This document shows, piece by piece, positions 11,901-26,300 of a stretch of 64,000 bases of DNA. The translations under genes and the position numbers were made by a program. Under the pieces are notes generated by a model. That model was not told the origin of the DNA and did not search any database. It saw only the letters and a program-made list of their open reading frames with translations. Source of the stretch: Vitis vinifera (taxonomy: Eukaryota; Streptophyta; Magnoliopsida; Vitales; Vitaceae); the NCBI RefSeq assembly GCF_030704535.1, contig NC_081823.1, positions 10,714,501 through 10,778,500 of the forward strand. The letters are read 5' to 3'. Within the stretch, counting starts at the first letter, position 1, and each line of letters starts with the position of its first letter.

Positions 11901-12777
11901 AATTTCTTAGTCCAAGAAGTAAAACAGGCACCCATTCAACAGTTCCAGTCACCAATCTCATTGGAGCTTGTTAAAACCAACCACCAACTAGTCATGTACT
12001 CATTGAAACAAAGGAATGTAAACTGAAAATGAACCATTTTCCACAACAACAAATACAGACTGGATGACTTTATAGAACAAAGAGGTTGTTCTAGAGATTT
12101 TGTACTTCAATAGATTTTCTGTCAGCATGTTGTCAAGCCCTAGTTTTGCAACTGCAATTGATCAAAAACCTTTTAAAGCAGTTTGCATCCCAGAAGTAAC
12201 TAACAGATTTTTTTTTATGTTTACTCCTAAAAGAAATGAAACCACTCCCAAACGTGCCAATGGTAGGGGCAGGAAACAGCAGGTAACCTTTCAACACCTG
12301 TGATTTTCAAGATTAGAATCTTACATGTGAAGTCGAGAGAAAAACTGGAGATTCTAGCAGTGTAGTTGGACTGAGACCAGGAGGGATTGTCAGGTAAGGA
12401 GACCGAACATCAGGGTTCAATGACAGGTCAGCAGATCTGATACTTTCTGTATTCAACCTTGGAGCATTAAATCCAGCTCTGGCTGCTATCCTTTCCACAA
12501 GACCTCCCCGTGAGCTTAATTTCTGATCAGAAAATGCACCGAATTCAGTCAATTGATCACCCAAGTCACCAGCTAGTGTCTTTTTGTCAGTATCCCCAGA
12601 CATAATCTGCTCTGGAGATCCCAGAAAGAAACCCTCATTTCTATTTTCGTTGGTAGGTTCAGAGGTTGCTCTTGAGTCAACATCATCACCTAGCATCATT
12701 GAGAAGAACATTCTCGGGCTTGGACTGGGAGGCACCCAATCTCCAATTATAGCAACATGGTCATCAATACCCGCCAT
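8917..12777 (-). CDS. WRKY2: Group I WRKY transcription factor (WRKY2-like), five coding exons
   Basis: Coding exons, 5' to 3' on the minus strand: 12777-12325, 11240-11052, 10770-9914, 9820-9662, 9499-8917. All introns are GT-AG, phases agree, and the total is 2241 bp or 746 residues. The N-terminus ([20 protein letters not shown]) with a Ser-Pro cluster resembles Arabidopsis WRKY2/WRKY34, where such sites are MAP-kinase targets. WRKYGQK occurs at about 323-329 and again at about 538-544. Each is followed by a C2H2 zinc site: CTHPNC then HNH in the first, CTNAGC then HNH in the second. The last intron splits the Arg codon after NPNP, the conserved intron of C-terminal WRKY domains. A polyalanine run and the C-terminal [11 protein letters not shown] follow. 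The protein should be nuclear and bind W-boxes (TTGAC). The WRKY2/34 assignment is from the N-terminal and C-terminal signatures; WRKY20 is the main alternative. Confidence 0.93.
10862..11005. repeat. alternating purine-pyrimidine tract in WRKY intron 2
   Basis: About 140 bp made almost wholly of TG, CA, TA and GC steps, with repeated CATGTG, GCATG and TACATATGTAC palindromic pieces. It lies in the intron between the second and third coding exons (11051-10771). No coding content. Confidence 0.8.
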
Positions 12778-13800
12778 GCTGATTGGAACCCTTGAGTGCT
12801 ATTGCCTCAATATCAGAGCAACTTAAAGTCAAAGTGATGTACAGGCCGAATGAATCCCTGAGAGGTTGATAGCAATGCAAAAATTGTCCCAATCAGTTAA
12901 TCCCAATACTTTCAAATAAATAAAGTTCTAAAACACAAGGCGAAATGAACCTAACTTCCTTTTGGTTGAGGAGGAAATGTAGGAAAAGAAAAGAAATTAA
13001 AAACACCCATCATTAAAATTTCATTAGTCACAACCCAAGAAAATCAAAACGCACATGTACTCAATTGGCTCTGGCTAAGTTTCTACACAAAACTCCAATA
13101 TAATTTGTTTTTTCTTGTCCTTATCTTCTCAGTTTTCTTAGAATCAAAAGGTCCACAGTCATGCTCTCAGGAGCCAAAAAAATCCGTAAATGTTTGAAAG
13201 GGTTTGAATTTTGAAAAAGGGAAGGTTCTCACAAAGTACCCCATGAATCATCTTCTAAAAACAAAACCTTGTTTATGTTCCCTCTCCTGTTTCTAAATCT
13301 ACAACTCATTACAACAATTTATCACCGGCAACATAACAATTTAAGAAAAAAAAAACCTAAAACGCAGCCAAAGGCCAAAATAAAGACATGGAAATAACAA
13401 AAAAAAAAAAAAAAAGTTCAGAATTTGAAGAAAATCAACAGAAGAAACCCATCGAATGAGAAAAGCAAACCCATTTATTAGATCTAATTATAGGGAATTT
13501 GACATTGAAGAACAAAAGGAAAAAAAACCCAGAAATGGAAAAATCACATCAAGATCAAAATCTAAACGAGAGAAGAGAAGGGGGCATCAACCAATATACA
13601 TCTTTAACCTGAAACCTGCAGGGAAGTATGGACAGGAGACAAAGGGACATGAAATCGGCAGATATCAGAGAGGAAGCAGAGGAGAAAGAGAGGGAAAGAA
13701 AGAGTGAGTGTTTAAATTAGTCAATCATATAAAAATGATGGATGTATACCTTATTACAGAGTCAAAAAGCGAAGAAGATAGGAAGAAGACCTTGTCAGGT
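12778..13800 (-). other. WRKY gene 5' UTR with probable 892-bp intron
   Basis: On the minus strand a good donor (TAATAAG|GTATAC, GT at 13749-13748) and a pyrimidine-led acceptor (CAACCTCTCAG|GGATTC, AG at 12859-12858) predict an intron from 13749 to 12858, leaving 80 bases of UTR before the ATG at 12777. The open frame 13456-13707 on the plus strand is A-rich low complexity inside this intron and not a gene. Transcript data are needed to confirm. Confidence 0.55.
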
Positions 13801-16800
13801 AGAAGCTAATCCAGACCAGACCTGACCAGACCGGACCTGACCCCTCTCCTTCTTTCTTCTACTTTTTCCCTTCAAAATCCAACAGGAATGGAAAAGAACA
13901 TGGAAACATCCACCCCCCTCATCCTCCTGTCAATTGTTTGTTTACACCAATCTCAACATAGATGATTATGACGATGATCAAGAATACATACAAACAAACA
14001 AAAACCCAATAATATTATTATTCTTTAACCCCAACAAAAAAACATTTAACAACAACAATAATTAAAAAAAGAATAATAATAAAAAGGGGGAGAAAGAGTT
14101 GATTTGCGGAATGGTGGTGGACGGGAAATGGATGGAATCTTTGAAGAGATCAAAAGAGCAACAAAGCTTCTTTACCCACTTTTTTTTTTTTCTCTCCTTT
14201 TAACTTATCTCTCTCAGCAATAATCCTGGTTCCCTGTTTTTGGACTGGGCTTCATTTGCCTGGCTCCCATGGCCCATGATATTTTTCAAATTTAATTGGA
14301 ACATTTATGGTAAATATGTGTTACAGAATCGCCTGTCTGCTCTACTTGCCAAACACTTGTACCCCTTGTGCTAACTGAAATATGTTATAACCACTTGTTG
14401 CTGTTTGCTGCTGTTTAGCCCTTTTCAGTTACCTTCCATTTTTAGCATTCACACCACACAGATTTTATGCCCACTTCTTCTCTCACACCCTACCACAAAA
14501 TCAACCCTTGGAGTTGGGTTTCGGTTGAATGGTCCATTTGAGGTTTGAATCCTCTCTCTCTCTCTCTCTCTCTCTCCCTCTCTCTATTTCTTTTTGTTTT
14601 TGTTTTTGGCCACTGCCCACTATGTAAAAAGTTATTCCCTCCCCAGCAGATGATTGACTGTATTTTAATTTCTAAGCCTATTTCATTCCATCCATGCATG
14701 TGCTTGGACTCCTCCACAATGCCCAATAACTCTAATAAATGCTCATGTCATGTTCTATAATCAAATTCAAACTCCTGATCCCAGTCCCCTCACCCTTTAC
14801 CAAGGGTAATGGAATAATATTAGGATGACCATGGATTTTTGCAGATAGTCCAAAAAGCACCGGCATGTGGCATTGACTAAGGATGTAATGAGGTCCCTCC
14901 TTGAGCTTATTATATAGAAAAATTGCACCTCTCTTATATAATTCAGCCCTATCCTATCCTCTCCAATCTCTTCTAGATTTCTTATTCGGTGATTAGAATT
15001 AGAATTGGAATTGGACGGCTATTAAAATAAGAACAACATAGACATGGGTAAACTTGTTCGGTGAAGTTTGAACTAATTGAAACGGAGGGAGGACTGCTTA
15101 CAACTTTCTAAGAACCCTAATGGCTCCCAAATTCATTGTCATTGATTTTGATGAAATTGATTTCCTAAAAACCCTAATTTTCAGTTGAGAAGCTAACTTC
15201 AAAATGTTGGTACTGTCCTTTCCTATCTTTTCTTTCCTTTTACCTCTCATGCTATTCTACCCTTTTCTCAAATTTGAACTCCTCACTCTCTCTGTTGATG
15301 TGATCAACTTCCTTGAATGAAAGGCATACCAATAATGAGCCATCCAAAAATCACTGATCTACCAAGTGACTCGTTAACCCTGATTGATAGGAACATTTCT
15401 CGTCTTGGAATGAACTGACATGCAAAAATATTCCATTTAGATTTATGAGCAGGAAATATGTTGCAAAAAAGCAAAAGCAAAAGGGAGAGCACAAGTATGG
15501 TGAAAAATCTCCCACAGTGAACTGAACATGTAGCAGAGTAGTAGGTAGTGGGCCAGGGGAAATGAAGCATGAAAGATGAAAGGTGGATGTGTTGGGATGC
15601 TTGCTTGGATTTAGTCAAAAGGGGTAAAGCTAAACAAGAAAGATTGAGCCAAAATCTGGCATCAGAGGACGGAGCAACCTGCCAAATGGTAGCATCACTG
15701 ACTCTTCCATTCACCCCCGCAGGCCCCAACAAAATACAAAAGAAAAGTGTTCTTCGTTCAAATGTATTTCAGTGAGACACACATATTTAAATGCAATTGA
15801 TTGATCAATTCCCTTAACTCGGTCAAAAAGATGCCTTGACCAAGTCATTGTCCCTGCCGGTTTGCCATCGCCACTGCGCTTCTGTTGCCAACTTTCCGTG
15901 TCAGCTGTAGCCATCCCAATATAATTACTACAAAATTAAGACGTTTTGTATCTGAGATGGGCTTTCGGGGAATAAAGGGCAGAGTCCTAGAATATTCAAG
16001 GATGCATGTGGGCAGGTGGGCCTCTTCCCACTGATGTGTATTTTTGTGATCTGCATTTAACACCCAGCATCACAATTGATATTACTGGATTGTGACCATC
16101 ACCCCAAGCACAACAACCTCAAAAGTGTCAATGTCTACAAGAATGAAAGCAATCTGAAATCATACATTGGTGACCAAAAATCTATAGCATACACAAGGAT
16201 TAGAAGGATGGATGGATGGAAGGATGGGTGGATTGGATATGACAGACAACTTTAATACGTAATAAGATGATTAGTTCGAAAGAGTCAAGATAAAAAAGGG
16301 GTAAGCTCCATAAAGTTATCCCAGCCAAGAGGTGCACTAGCTCTAGATTATGCTTCGTCTAGATAAAAAAAAGTGAAATTGAAAACATAAGCAACCAACA
16401 TAGAAGAAAATGTAAATGTGACCCCACACGCCATGTCTTCGTCAAAAGTTCAATTGGAAGGAGAAAGAAAGCTCATCCGGTTGTTAAACTTCAACATCAT
16501 ATGCAGTGGAGCACCTGTGATTCATGACTTGCTTACCCACACTAGGACCTACAAAACTGGTGGTTGCTTCACTTGAGACCATTACAAACAACCATATTCT
16601 GTCTTTTAATCAAGTGTAAGATCATATAAGGAATTGAAAACATGCCTACCCAACTTCACCCAACATGAGCACACCACAATTGTTGGGCTTGCCACCAGAA
16701 ATTTCAAATTTTCACCAACACTAGTTTTTGTATAGGTACACTCTCCATAAAAATGGAAAAGCAATGAAGAACAAATCCAAAAGAACAAGACCAAGACTGT

Positions 16801-19733
16801 TTCACTGATTTTGAAGGGCTCTTGCTAAATCTGGTGTATTGATCTTTTGATGTGATTATATGAGCCTAGCAAACATCAAACTTAGATCATCAAGATGGGC
16901 AGATTCCTCAATTGCAGCTCCTGCTATCAATATTCTGAGAATCTGATTTCTTCTTAATGAACGCTTCTATGAAAGGCTATCAAGCAGTTGAAACAATTGG
17001 TTGTGGCTCCAAGGTTTGAAGGGGGTTAGGAAGATCACTTGAAAAGGCAGATACCCATGCAGCAGGCCAACAATTTCAATGACAAACTGGAACTAGAAGC
17101 CACATAAATGGAATTAAATCTGGTTCAGACAATGGTCAATCAACAGCAAGCAAATGCTTCAACTAGTGAAAACTGGATAGCAGTATATGGTATTGGGACA
17201 ATGGTCTGGCTCCATGAGGTGTGGCTCCTGCTGCAATACAACGGATAAACAAATAAAATATAGGGGCAAAAACTAAGAAGGAAAACGAAAATAATCACAA
17301 TCACATCCTGCCCAAAATCCCATTCATTATTGTCTAGGGGGGCCACAAATCATCCTTATTATCAACCAGATGAAGCTTTTCAAACATGTCATGATGATTC
17401 AATGTCCAGATACTAAATAAAACAAAGATTATAAATGTTTAGATGTAAAAACAATCACTATGAAAAAGGTAATCCAGAAAAATCCAAAAGTTCTACAGGG
17501 AAAAAGTAAACAAACAAAATTTCAAATCAAAGATAAAGAACATCATGCAAGAACATGCAAATGATGATTTAAAGCTAAAATGATTTGACTAAATGGCACA
17601 ATCCGATCAATTTTATAATCAGACAACAGTAGTTACAAACAACATTTCTTTTTTTCTTTTTTTTTCTGGAGAAGAGTGAAAGTTTCAGTGGCCTAATTCT
17701 TAACCATGAGCAACAGAAACATGGAAGTTCCATTATCTGTGATATAATTATTAAATAAATATAAAGCAATTGAACATTAACGGCAAAACAAATAAACACA
17801 CCTAGATTCAAAAGATATTCAGACGCAATTCCAGTACTTAGAAAAATGTTCAATCAAAAGCAGTAGTAATAAAATCCTAACATGGGCATGGCTAAGGTAC
17901 AACAAACTAATTTACTTGTACTTAGCAAGGTCAGACAGCTCAGAGATTTTGGTGAACTATCAAATCCATGTATGAGCAAGTGTCTGAGCTGATAATGGCT
18001 CCACCAAAATTGAAGTTTGCTACTACAGAGACAAAATGCCAATAACAGCATCAACGATATTCGAAACAAATCAAGAACTATTTGATCGAACTTAACCACG
18101 TCACAGCTTCATAATTTTAGAATCAAACCACTTTTCCAGAATCATGAATAATGCTTTTGTTTGAAAACTAAATGCTGCAACAGAGACCTCATCATCTAAA
18201 CTGACATCATTAGGTTGAAAGGAGAAACGAAACCATAAATACTGCCAAAACTCATACATCCATTTTCCTAGTTGCAAATCAACCATGAAAGGGCTTTGAT
18301 GGAGATGCATTATAAATAAAACTTGAACAATCAAATCACCCTGAGAGAATCATATACTACTGTACTACTGTTTGATACATGATAGTATAATGCAGATGGA
18401 AGAAAGGGGTAGTTGGAACAAAATTTGAACATTTCCAACCCTGTGTGCTGGGAAAATTCCAGTTTTCTTTCTTTCCTTCCTTTTAGCAACCAAAAGGAGC
18501 ATGATAGCTGTTTGTGAGATTTATTATCTCATCCCTGATCACTCATTCAAGTAGATTACATCATATAAACAATAACTAGCAGAATCATGAAAAAAGAGCT
18601 ACCGTTTGACATGCAGAAATCTCCCCTGCAGATTCCTTCTCTTGGAGGCTCAAGAAGGTCACAATTATTAGAATGACTAAGTATCCAAGCAAACAGGAAT
18701 CTAGATTGTTAGAACCTACACTAATAACAATTGGATGCAGCAAGAATCAACTAGGGGTAGGCAATTAAGAATGCTGGCAAGGAGGAGAGTCTGCATATCT
18801 CTGTAATTGGATCTAACAGATTGCTTTTAGCAGGAATCTCAAGTTATATTTAATAGTAAATATACAAGGAAACGTTTTCCAATTTCTAACCACTGGCATT
18901 CAAAGGGTTAGGCAATTAAGATTGCTCTAACTAATTTGCAAAGAATGAAATATCACAATGAATGTGGGAAAACTTGTGCCCAACCTTAATATTTAATAGC
19001 TGCTCCCTTAAAATAAGATTAACCCTGGAAACATTTTTTCTATTACATAGAGCAGGAGGTCCATAAAAGAAACAGATGACTACATGCCATGGAGTACTAC
19101 ACTACCAAAAGACGAAGAAGAAACCAGTTATTTGCAGATGTGGGTGTTGCAAGCTTCAATTAAATTTAAAATATGTTTGTCAGTGCATCCCTGAATCAAC
19201 ATGAACATCCCACCAAATTCCATAATCAATGTAATTCCATAGTATTCCAAATGATAAATTTATGATTTCATTTTCCAACAAAGCAACTGCCTACAACTTT
19301 ACAATATCAGAGGATATCACTTCTCACATTCGCTGATTTCTATTAACAACAACAATTAACAACGGTAACAAAACAAATAGCAACACATCAGTTAGCAAAA
19401 CTGTGACAGGAAACAGAAGCATATGGAAAGGGACAAAATTCTCAAACTTTTTAGTAACAGAATGACCACAATGCAAGTTACCCCACTTTAAGCAACTGAG
19501 AAATCCCTTCTGTTTGCTCTCCCCATGGTTTTCTTCAACTTCTGTCTCCTTCAGTGTTCTATTATTTACAGCAGGCAAAATGTGAAGAATTAACCTGTAT
19601 CCAATTCAGATGTTCAAATCATTGTCACCACACCTGTGCAGCCGCAGCTTGGTCACATGCCGGGCTGGGATGGCAAGGGCACAACCTTTTTTGGATGGTT
19701 AGATTCATATTTCATAAGCTAAGTTTCTCTCTT
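13801..19733. other. intergenic region between WRKY and receptor kinase genes
   Basis: About 5.9 kb without a supportable gene. The part nearest 13800-14300 is the presumed WRKY promoter, and the part nearest 19733 the 3' flank of the receptor kinase. Several short minus-strand frames (15304-15732, 17575-18334) have no recognised domain. A noncoding transcript cannot be ruled out from sequence alone. Confidence 0.55.
14551..14586. repeat. (CT)n microsatellite
   Basis: A run of about 17 CT units with one CC interruption, in the upstream region of the WRKY gene. The plus- and minus-strand frames here (Ser-Leu and Arg-Glu repeats) are translations of the microsatellite. Confidence 0.95.
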
Positions 19734-22700
19734 TCATAATTCCTCAACAACCGTGTCTTTCAGTGAGAAACCATCTAGGATATCACTTTCTGTATCAACA
19801 TGAAGCTCTTTAAACATCGCCATCACCTGAATCATGGTTGGCCGTCGGAACGGCCTGTCGTCTAGGCACTCAAAGGCAATATTTAGGTACTGGAACAGTT
19901 CAGCCTCCCCAGATTTCTGCGTCATCAACTCAGGGTCCAATATCTCATTGCTTCTTTTTTCCCTTTGAAGCTGCTTTGCCCACCCAACAAGGTTGTTGTC
20001 ATCACCAAACTCCAATGAATCTATTGGCCTCTTGCCTGAGAGAAGCTCCAGCAAAACAACACCGTAGCTGTATACATCCCCTTTTGTTGTGCACCTGAAA
20101 CTCTGGTAGTATTCTGGTGGAACATACCCCGGAGTCCCTGCAAGGGTGCTCACACTGAGATGAGTGTCTAGGGCATTCACCAATCTTGCCATGCCAAAAT
20201 CAGACACCCTGGCCTCAAAGTTTTCATCTAGAAGAACATTGCTAGACTTCATGTCTCGGTGGATAATGTGAGGTATGCAGCTGTGATGAAGGAATGCAAG
20301 ACCTCTTGCTGACCCAATGGCAATCTTCTTTCTTGCTGCCCAGTCAAGATTGGAGACCCCTCCTTTGGCCCTATCATGAAGAACAGCCTCCAAACTCCCC
20401 CATTTCATGTACTCATATACAAGAAGCCTCTCCTCCCCAATTTTGCAGTAACCCAACAAAGGAACTAGGTTCCGATGCTTTACCTTTCCAATGGTTTCCA
20501 TTTCTGCCATAAATTCTCTGTCTCCCTGTCCTGTGACATGAATAAGCTTCTTGATCGCAACAACACATCCATCTCTCAGTTGGGCCTTGTAGACCTCACC
20601 AAACCCTCCAGATCCAATTAAACTTTCAGCACTGAAGCCATTGGTAGCTTCAAGGAGATGGGCAAAAGTCAGCTTCCTCAGAGGTTTTTCAAATGTGGCA
20701 ACATTGATGCTCAGAGGCTCAGGAACACTAGAAAGTTTCCAGCTGCTGCTACCAGAAGTTGGAAGACTTTCAATATATTTATCTCTCTGTTCCTCCGTCC
20801 GCTGGTTCTTCCTCATCCTGTAAAGAGCCAATGTAAGGCCAAAGATACAGAAAAGTGAGACGGTGATGCCAATGACCATTTCTGCAGCCACAGCCTGCTG
20901 TTTCCTTTTTCGACTATAAGAGCTTGCCTGGGGGTGATCTCCAGCATCAGAGCCACAAGGGGGTAAAGGAACTCCGCAAAGGCCAGAATTGTTATCATAT
21001 CTGGAGGCTGGGAAAGTGGTCAACTGCCCTCCAGAAGGGATTGGACCAGTGAGGTTGTTGTTCGACACATCAAGATCACTGAGAAATGAGAGAGACCCTA
21101 GTGCTCCGGGGATGTATCCTTGAAGGTTATTATGAGAGAGATCCAAGACTCCAATTGCCTTCAAACCTCCCAGGCTGTCAGGTATATTTCCAGTTAGCTG
21201 GTTGTGTCCCAAATTCAAGACCTGCAAATAGTTTAAAGAACCAAAACTTTGAGGTATAGTTCCCGACAAGGAATTGTAGGAGAGATCAAGGTAGATCATG
21301 CTGCCATTGCTCGAAAACGTGTAAACCGTTACACCAGAGTAGATTCTGGTTGATGGGCAAGAGTGAACCATAGGAAAACTTGCCAGTCTCTCCGACCGGA
21401 TGCCCTCAAATTCAACAAGTCCTCCAGCACCTCTGCAAGCTGTCCCACCCTCATTTCTCACGAATGCAAACTGCTTCCCTGAAACAAGTCCAGGCGTGAC
21501 TAGGCCAGCTTCACTGGCGAGCTCAGATGGTACTGAACCACTAAAACCATTGCTGTTTAAATCGAGCCAAATGAGATTTTGGCACTTTCCAAGCTCTGAG
21601 GGGATCCGTCCATTAAGTGTATTGTTACCCAATTGGAGGACAGCAAGGTTATGGAGATTTCCAATACCAGCAGGGATTTCTCCGGTAAGCTGGTTGCTGG
21701 CAAGTGAAACCCATATCAAATTTGTGCAGTTGGCAAGGGAGAGTGGAATAGTTCCATTTATCCGATTGTTGTTGAGAATCAGGGTCTCTAAATTTCCTCC
21801 CTTAATGCAAATGCCTTCTGGGATTTCACCAGTGAGGTTGTTTGCCCACATAACCAGATCAGAAAGATTTGGTAGGGTCCAAATTTCATAAGGAATTGGG
21901 CCACTCAAGTTGTTGAAGCTAAGATCAATTGACCTCAGTTTCTGGCAGTTTCCGAGCTCCAAGGGAACTGTCCCTGAGAGGAAATTGTCGGCCAAGAGAA
22001 TCTTCTCAAGGACTGACTGGGATGCATCAGAGCAGAAGCCAGGAGGAAAGGTCCCCGTGAAGGCATTAGAACTGAGATCAAGCACTTGCAATTGAGTGCA
22101 GTTCGTCAGGGACAGGGGTACAGAACCAGTTAGGTTGTTGAAGGGGACATAGAGATATTTTAAACTGGGGAGAGTACTGATGACCATGGTAAGGAAATCC
22201 CCGGACAGCCTATTGTTGCCCAGGTTGAGGCTAACCAGAGACGAGCAGGATGCAAAAGTCAAAGGGAACCCACCAGAAAGGTTGTTTGCAGAAAGGTCCA
22301 GCCCCTGCAGAGTCCCACAAGTTGCAGCCAGTTCTGGGGGAATCTCACCCATGAAACGATTATGGGCCAGCGACAACCACCGCAAATTCCTGAGGTTCCC
22401 CAACAAGTCCCCTGGGATCTTGTACTCTAGCACATTATGAGAAAGGTCAAGCGTCTCAAGAAGCTCGCAATTTCTCAGGCTGGGTGGGAAGTCGGTGCCA
22501 GAGAAATCATTGTGGGACAGATCGAGCACAGTAAGATTCCCACATTCCCCAAACTCAATGCTGGATAATTTAGCAGAGAAGTTGTTGTGAGAGAGATCCA
22601 GAAGCCTCAGAGACGGGGGTGATGAATGGCCCACGGGCATCTCCCCAGACAAGAGATTGTAAGAGAGGTCAAGGGTGGAGAGGTTTTTGCAGGGAGAGAG

Positions 22701-23387
22701 AGAGGAGGCGCTCAGTTTGGCAGCAAGCTTATTATCGGAGAGATTGAAAAGATTCAAATTCTGACAGTTGGAGAGAAAGTGGTCGACGAAAGCTGAATCA
22801 GAAATTTTATTGCGGGAAAGGTCGAGCTGGAGCAGAGAAGGGCCGAAGGCGAGACTGCCTCCGGGGATAAAATTGCGGGAGAGGTTGAGGGAAGCAAGGC
22901 GTTGGCAACCCAACAGGAGAGGTGGTCCTGCAAGCGGAAGCGTCAAGTTGTTAGCGGACAAATCTAAGGTCTCAAGCTTGCAAGAGCCCCTGTAGGACCG
23001 GGAGAGGTCGCCCTCCGAGAAGTGATTGCCGTGAAAATGGACGTGTCGAAGATTTTCAAGCGCCAAAAGTCGAGAAAGCTGGAGAGAACCAACCAGGCCA
23101 GCGTTGGTGAGGTCGAGCGCAACCACCCGGCCACTGGAGGAGCACGAGACGCCCCTCCACGCGCAGGGACGGGGAGAATCATGACTCCAATCACTCAAGA
23201 ACCCAGTGGGATCGGACACGACGGAGGAGGACTTGAAAGCCAATAACCCCACCACATCATCATCATCATCAGACAAATCTTTGGCGTCTGACGCCATTAG
23301 CAGCAACAGAAAGCAAAACAGGCCAACCCCATGCTCTTCGGACCACGATGCCCTCCACCCTCTCTTCATCTTTTCCTTCTTTTCCAC
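19734..23387 (-). CDS. BRL3: BRI1-like LRR receptor kinase (BRL1/BRL3 type), intronless
   Basis: A single 1217-residue frame. In order: N-terminal signal region ([14 protein letters not shown]), LRRNT with PCAWRGVSC, more than 20 plant-type LRRs, an island domain of about 70 residues before the last LRRs ([12 protein letters not shown]...ASFPMVHSC), a transmembrane helix at about 834-856, and a Ser/Thr kinase. Kinase signatures: [11 protein letters not shown] from about 925, VAIKK Lys near 946, HRDMKSSN with Asp near 1045, DFGMAR with Asp near 1063, and [10 protein letters not shown]. All catalytic residues are present, so the kinase should be active. The island domain is what forms the brassinosteroid pocket in BRI1, BRL1 and BRL3, so a plasma-membrane brassinosteroid receptor is the likely role. 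Family members lack introns, matching this gene. BRL1 versus BRL3 cannot be separated here; BRI1 itself and BRL2 are less likely from the juxtamembrane and island sequence. Confidence 0.95.
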   Translation of the reverse strand: MEKKEKMKRGWRASWSEEHGVGLFCFLLLLMASDAKDLSDDDDDVVGLLAFKSSSVVSDPTGFLSDWSHDSPRPCAWRGVSCSSSGRVVALDLTNAGLVGSLQLSRLLALENLRHVHFHGNHFSEGDLSRSYRGSCKLETLDLSANNLTLPLAGPPLLLGCQRLASLNLSRNFIPGGSLAFGPSLLQLDLSRNKISDSAFVDHFLSNCQNLNLFNLSDNKLAAKLSASSLSPCKNLSTLDLSYNLLSGEMPVGHSSPPSLRLLDLSHNNFSAKLSSIEFGECGNLTVLDLSHNDFSGTDFPPSLRNCELLETLDLSHNVLEYKIPGDLLGNLRNLRWLSLAHNRFMGEIPPELAATCGTLQGLDLSANNLSGGFPLTFASCSSLVSLNLGNNRLSGDFLTMVISTLPSLKYLYVPFNNLTGSVPLSLTNCTQLQVLDLSSNAFTGTFPPGFCSDASQSVLEKILLADNFLSGTVPLELGNCQKLRSIDLSFNNLSGPIPYEIWTLPNLSDLVMWANNLTGEIPEGICIKGGNLETLILNNNRINGTIPLSLANCTNLIWVSLASNQLTGEIPAGIGNLHNLAVLQLGNNTLNGRIPSELGKCQNLIWLDLNSNGFSGSVPSELASEAGLVTPGLVSGKQFAFVRNEGGTACRGAGGLVEFEGIRSERLASFPMVHSCPSTRIYSGVTVYTFSSNGSMIYLDLSYNSLSGTIPQSFGSLNYLQVLNLGHNQLTGNIPDSLGGLKAIGVLDLSHNNLQGYIPGALGSLSFLSDLDVSNNNLTGPIPSGGQLTTFPASRYDNNSGLCGVPLPPCGSDAGDHPQASSYSRKRKQQAVAAEMVIGITVSLFCIFGLTLALYRMRKNQRTEEQRDKYIESLPTSGSSSWKLSSVPEPLSINVATFEKPLRKLTFAHLLEATNGFSAESLIGSGGFGEVYKAQLRDGCVVAIKKLIHVTGQGDREFMAEMETIGKVKHRNLVPLLGYCKIGEERLLVYEYMKWGSLEAVLHDRAKGGVSNLDWAARKKIAIGSARGLAFLHHSCIPHIIHRDMKSSNVLLDENFEARVSDFGMARLVNALDTHLSVSTLAGTPGYVPPEYYQSFRCTTKGDVYSYGVVLLELLSGKRPIDSLEFGDDNNLVGWAKQLQREKRSNEILDPELMTQKSGEAELFQYLNIAFECLDDRPFRRPTMIQVMAMFKELHVDTESDILDGFSLKDTVVEEL

Positions 23388-26300
23388 TTCCTCTTCCTCT
23401 TCTTCCTCCTCCTCCTTACTCTTCCATTTACAGATCTGTTCAAATAATATGTCAAAATCACTATCAGATATCTAATCAAATCAACCCAATTTCAAAACTT
23501 TTATTTGTTTATTTATTTATTTGATAAACTAATAATTGGCTGAGATCATGAACAGGAAAACAAGAGAGAGAGAGAGAGATAAGGGCACCTGGTAAGTCCA
23601 AAATCAGAGTCCGTTATTATTGAGGAACGTGGGTACGATGTTCAGAAATGTCGGCCTGGCCCTGGGAGAGTCAGATGGATTCTACAACACAGAGCTTACA
23701 GAGCTTCCAGTCACAAACACAACCCAACTCAAACTCAACTCAACTTCAATCCATCCATTATCCTCCTCACTCCCAAGTCGGCAAGTCTTAACCAAAAGAA
23801 CAAAAAAACCACAACAGTTGCCTTGAATTTCGGATCGAAAGGGATAAAACTAAAAGCCGTATGAAATAGAAGGAAAACGTCGTAGACCAGTAAAGAAGCC
23901 CTCCTTCCCCCTCACAGTCAAACCTGGTCACCTCCTTTCACTTGTACCACTGCTCCCAAAAATATCAACTTACCAAACTATATTCCTCTCTTCAACCCTC
24001 CCTCCTCCTCCTCTTCCTTTTTTCACTTGGCCATTAATTTTCCTTTAATAAAGGGGAATTCCACATTTTCCCTAACTGCCCTTTAATCAATCAATTGGGA
24101 AATGGGCAGTGATACTGTTTTGGAAATCATGCATTGGTGAATTTAGATTCAACTCGCAAAATATTTGAAGTTTTTAAAAATATTTTCTAAATTTTAAAAA
24201 TCATTTTCTATTCTATAAAAATGTTTTCTAAAATGCCATCATGTTTTTGGCAACCCGTTACATTATCTACGTATCCAACCAATATTGAAATATTATATTA
24301 TTGCATGAACCCCCCATACCCAAATCCCAGCCGTAGTTGTTGAGAGTTGGGCTTGAGTGAGGAAGAGGCAAGTCGGGAAGTTTCCTTCTCCCCTTTTCGT
24401 TTGATTATTTTATAATATCTGTGCGTCCCCATCGCTAATGAGCCAAAGTCTTATTTATTTCTTAATAATAGCTTGCCTACACATTTTATTTTTGTTCACT
24501 TTCTCTATGGTCTTTGCCTTGGTGAGGGATGAGGGTTAACTCTGTCAAAAGGGTTGAGTAGAGTGCAATTAAAACGTGAATATTTAATCACATAAAATCC
24601 AATTTGATCCATTATTTAATTTTGGTTCACGTGCATGACTTTTTTTGGAAATCAAAAACAATTCATTCCCAAGCATTATTCTAGTGAAAAATAATTAAAA
24701 TTCGTAAAATAAATTAAAATTTTATTTCAACTTAACACTATTAATTATATAAAATTAAAATTAAATAAAAAAATAAATTAAGTAAATAGGTATCATCTAC
24801 AAAATATAAATAAAAAAAGAATTAAAAAAAATCACTTTCATGAGAGTGCATGAAAACTAAAATAATGTTTATCTCATATTATTCTCGAAAATACTTTATA
24901 GTCTTAAAATAATATTACTTTGATACATTTTTATCGTATGAGATAATGTATGAAATAAAAATTATTTTAAAAAAAATGTACATTTCATAAAAATAATTTT
25001 ACGAAATTCCCTTTTCATTTGTATTTTATAATAAATAGTGAATGTTTACATGAATAGTGGAGCAAAGGATAAGTAGAATGCATGGGAAGGGGAACATTTT
25101 TTATAATATATAATGAAGGAAAAATAAAAAATGTCGGGGAAATCCAAAATGGGGAGTAGCAAAACTTAAAAAGATGGTGATGGAAACATGGCACGGGGCG
25201 CGGGGGGACGTGGGGCTGCGGATCTTTCACTGTCTCCGAGTTTCTGCCCCAAATGTGTTGGTAGGCTTGGGGGACATTTTGTCAGTAAGCACCACACACG
25301 AGCGCATCCTATTCTCTCCCCGCTTGACCCCTCCATCAGATTCGCCCCTTGGCCCCCCACTCTCCTCCTCCCCAACATTTAAAATATACCATGAGAGGGA
25401 AACCCCAACCCCAACCCCATTTTATTTAATTATTATTCACTATTTAACAACGTTTTCGCTACCCAACACCGGAATCCTCGCAAAGAAATCAGCCTGATTT
25501 CTGGACCGTCCTTTTTGTTTTTGGTGTTTTCTCTCTTATTCATTATCAATATAATATACCATTATCGCCCCCCTCTGCCCCACCTTAATTAAAATCTAAG
25601 CAAAGCAGATTTTGAAGACCCATGCTTATCTTTTGCCTACCCATACTGCTACTTTCTTGACAAATTGCAACTGTGATAGTGGCATTAGTAATTTGGTCCT
25701 GCCGTTTGGTCTTCTTAGTTGGTACCATTGCAGGGTGGACCATGCCCAAATTTTTGACTTTAGCTTCTTGCCTTTCCAAGCTAATTCTTCTCCCAACGTG
25801 TAGATTGTGGTTTACACTACATGCCACCACAGCTCACATGATGTTCACATCCCTACGAGTTCGATTTTAAAAATGAATCGATATGGCTGGAAAATTGCAT
25901 TAAAAAGAAAGGCCCCACAAGGATATAGGTCAAGTTATGTTTCGAGATTGATGAAGGGATCATGCCCTTATCATCATTTGCCTAGTTAACAAAGCAGGAA
26001 GCGGGAGCATAAATTGGAGATTGACAACCACTAAGCTTTAATTATTTGTAATCAAGTGCTTTAAGGGATTTGGACACATACAAATATGGGCGGCTCTTAA
26101 ATCAAATTTCTTTCTAAGTGTACAATTTTTCATATATTTTGATTGCATTTTACCATGTTTTTTTTTTAGTAGATGTGTTATTTTTTAAAAGTGTTTTTAC
26201 CATAGACGATAAGTGTTTCTTCATAAAACATTATAAGTGATTTTTTTAATAATTTTTAAAATTTACAGGAATCCATAAATGATTTTTAAAATTTTAAAAA

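Noticed and set aside
13456..13707. Lys/Arg-rich 83-residue frame
   Set aside because: Translation of A-rich sequence within the predicted 5'-UTR intron of the WRKY gene, on the wrong strand.
15304..15732. 142-residue minus-strand frame in the WRKY-BRL intergenic region
   Set aside because: No domain, no recognisable start context or splice partner, composition like the surrounding non-coding DNA.
21400..21891. 163-residue open frame on the plus strand
   Set aside because: It is antisense to the LRR region of the receptor kinase; the repeat codon bias of LRRs opens frames on the opposite strand. No domain.
25174..25497. GC-richer patch with overlapping frames on both strands
   Set aside because: No recognised protein and low-complexity Pro/Ser content; could be a noncoding transcript but the sequence alone does not show it.
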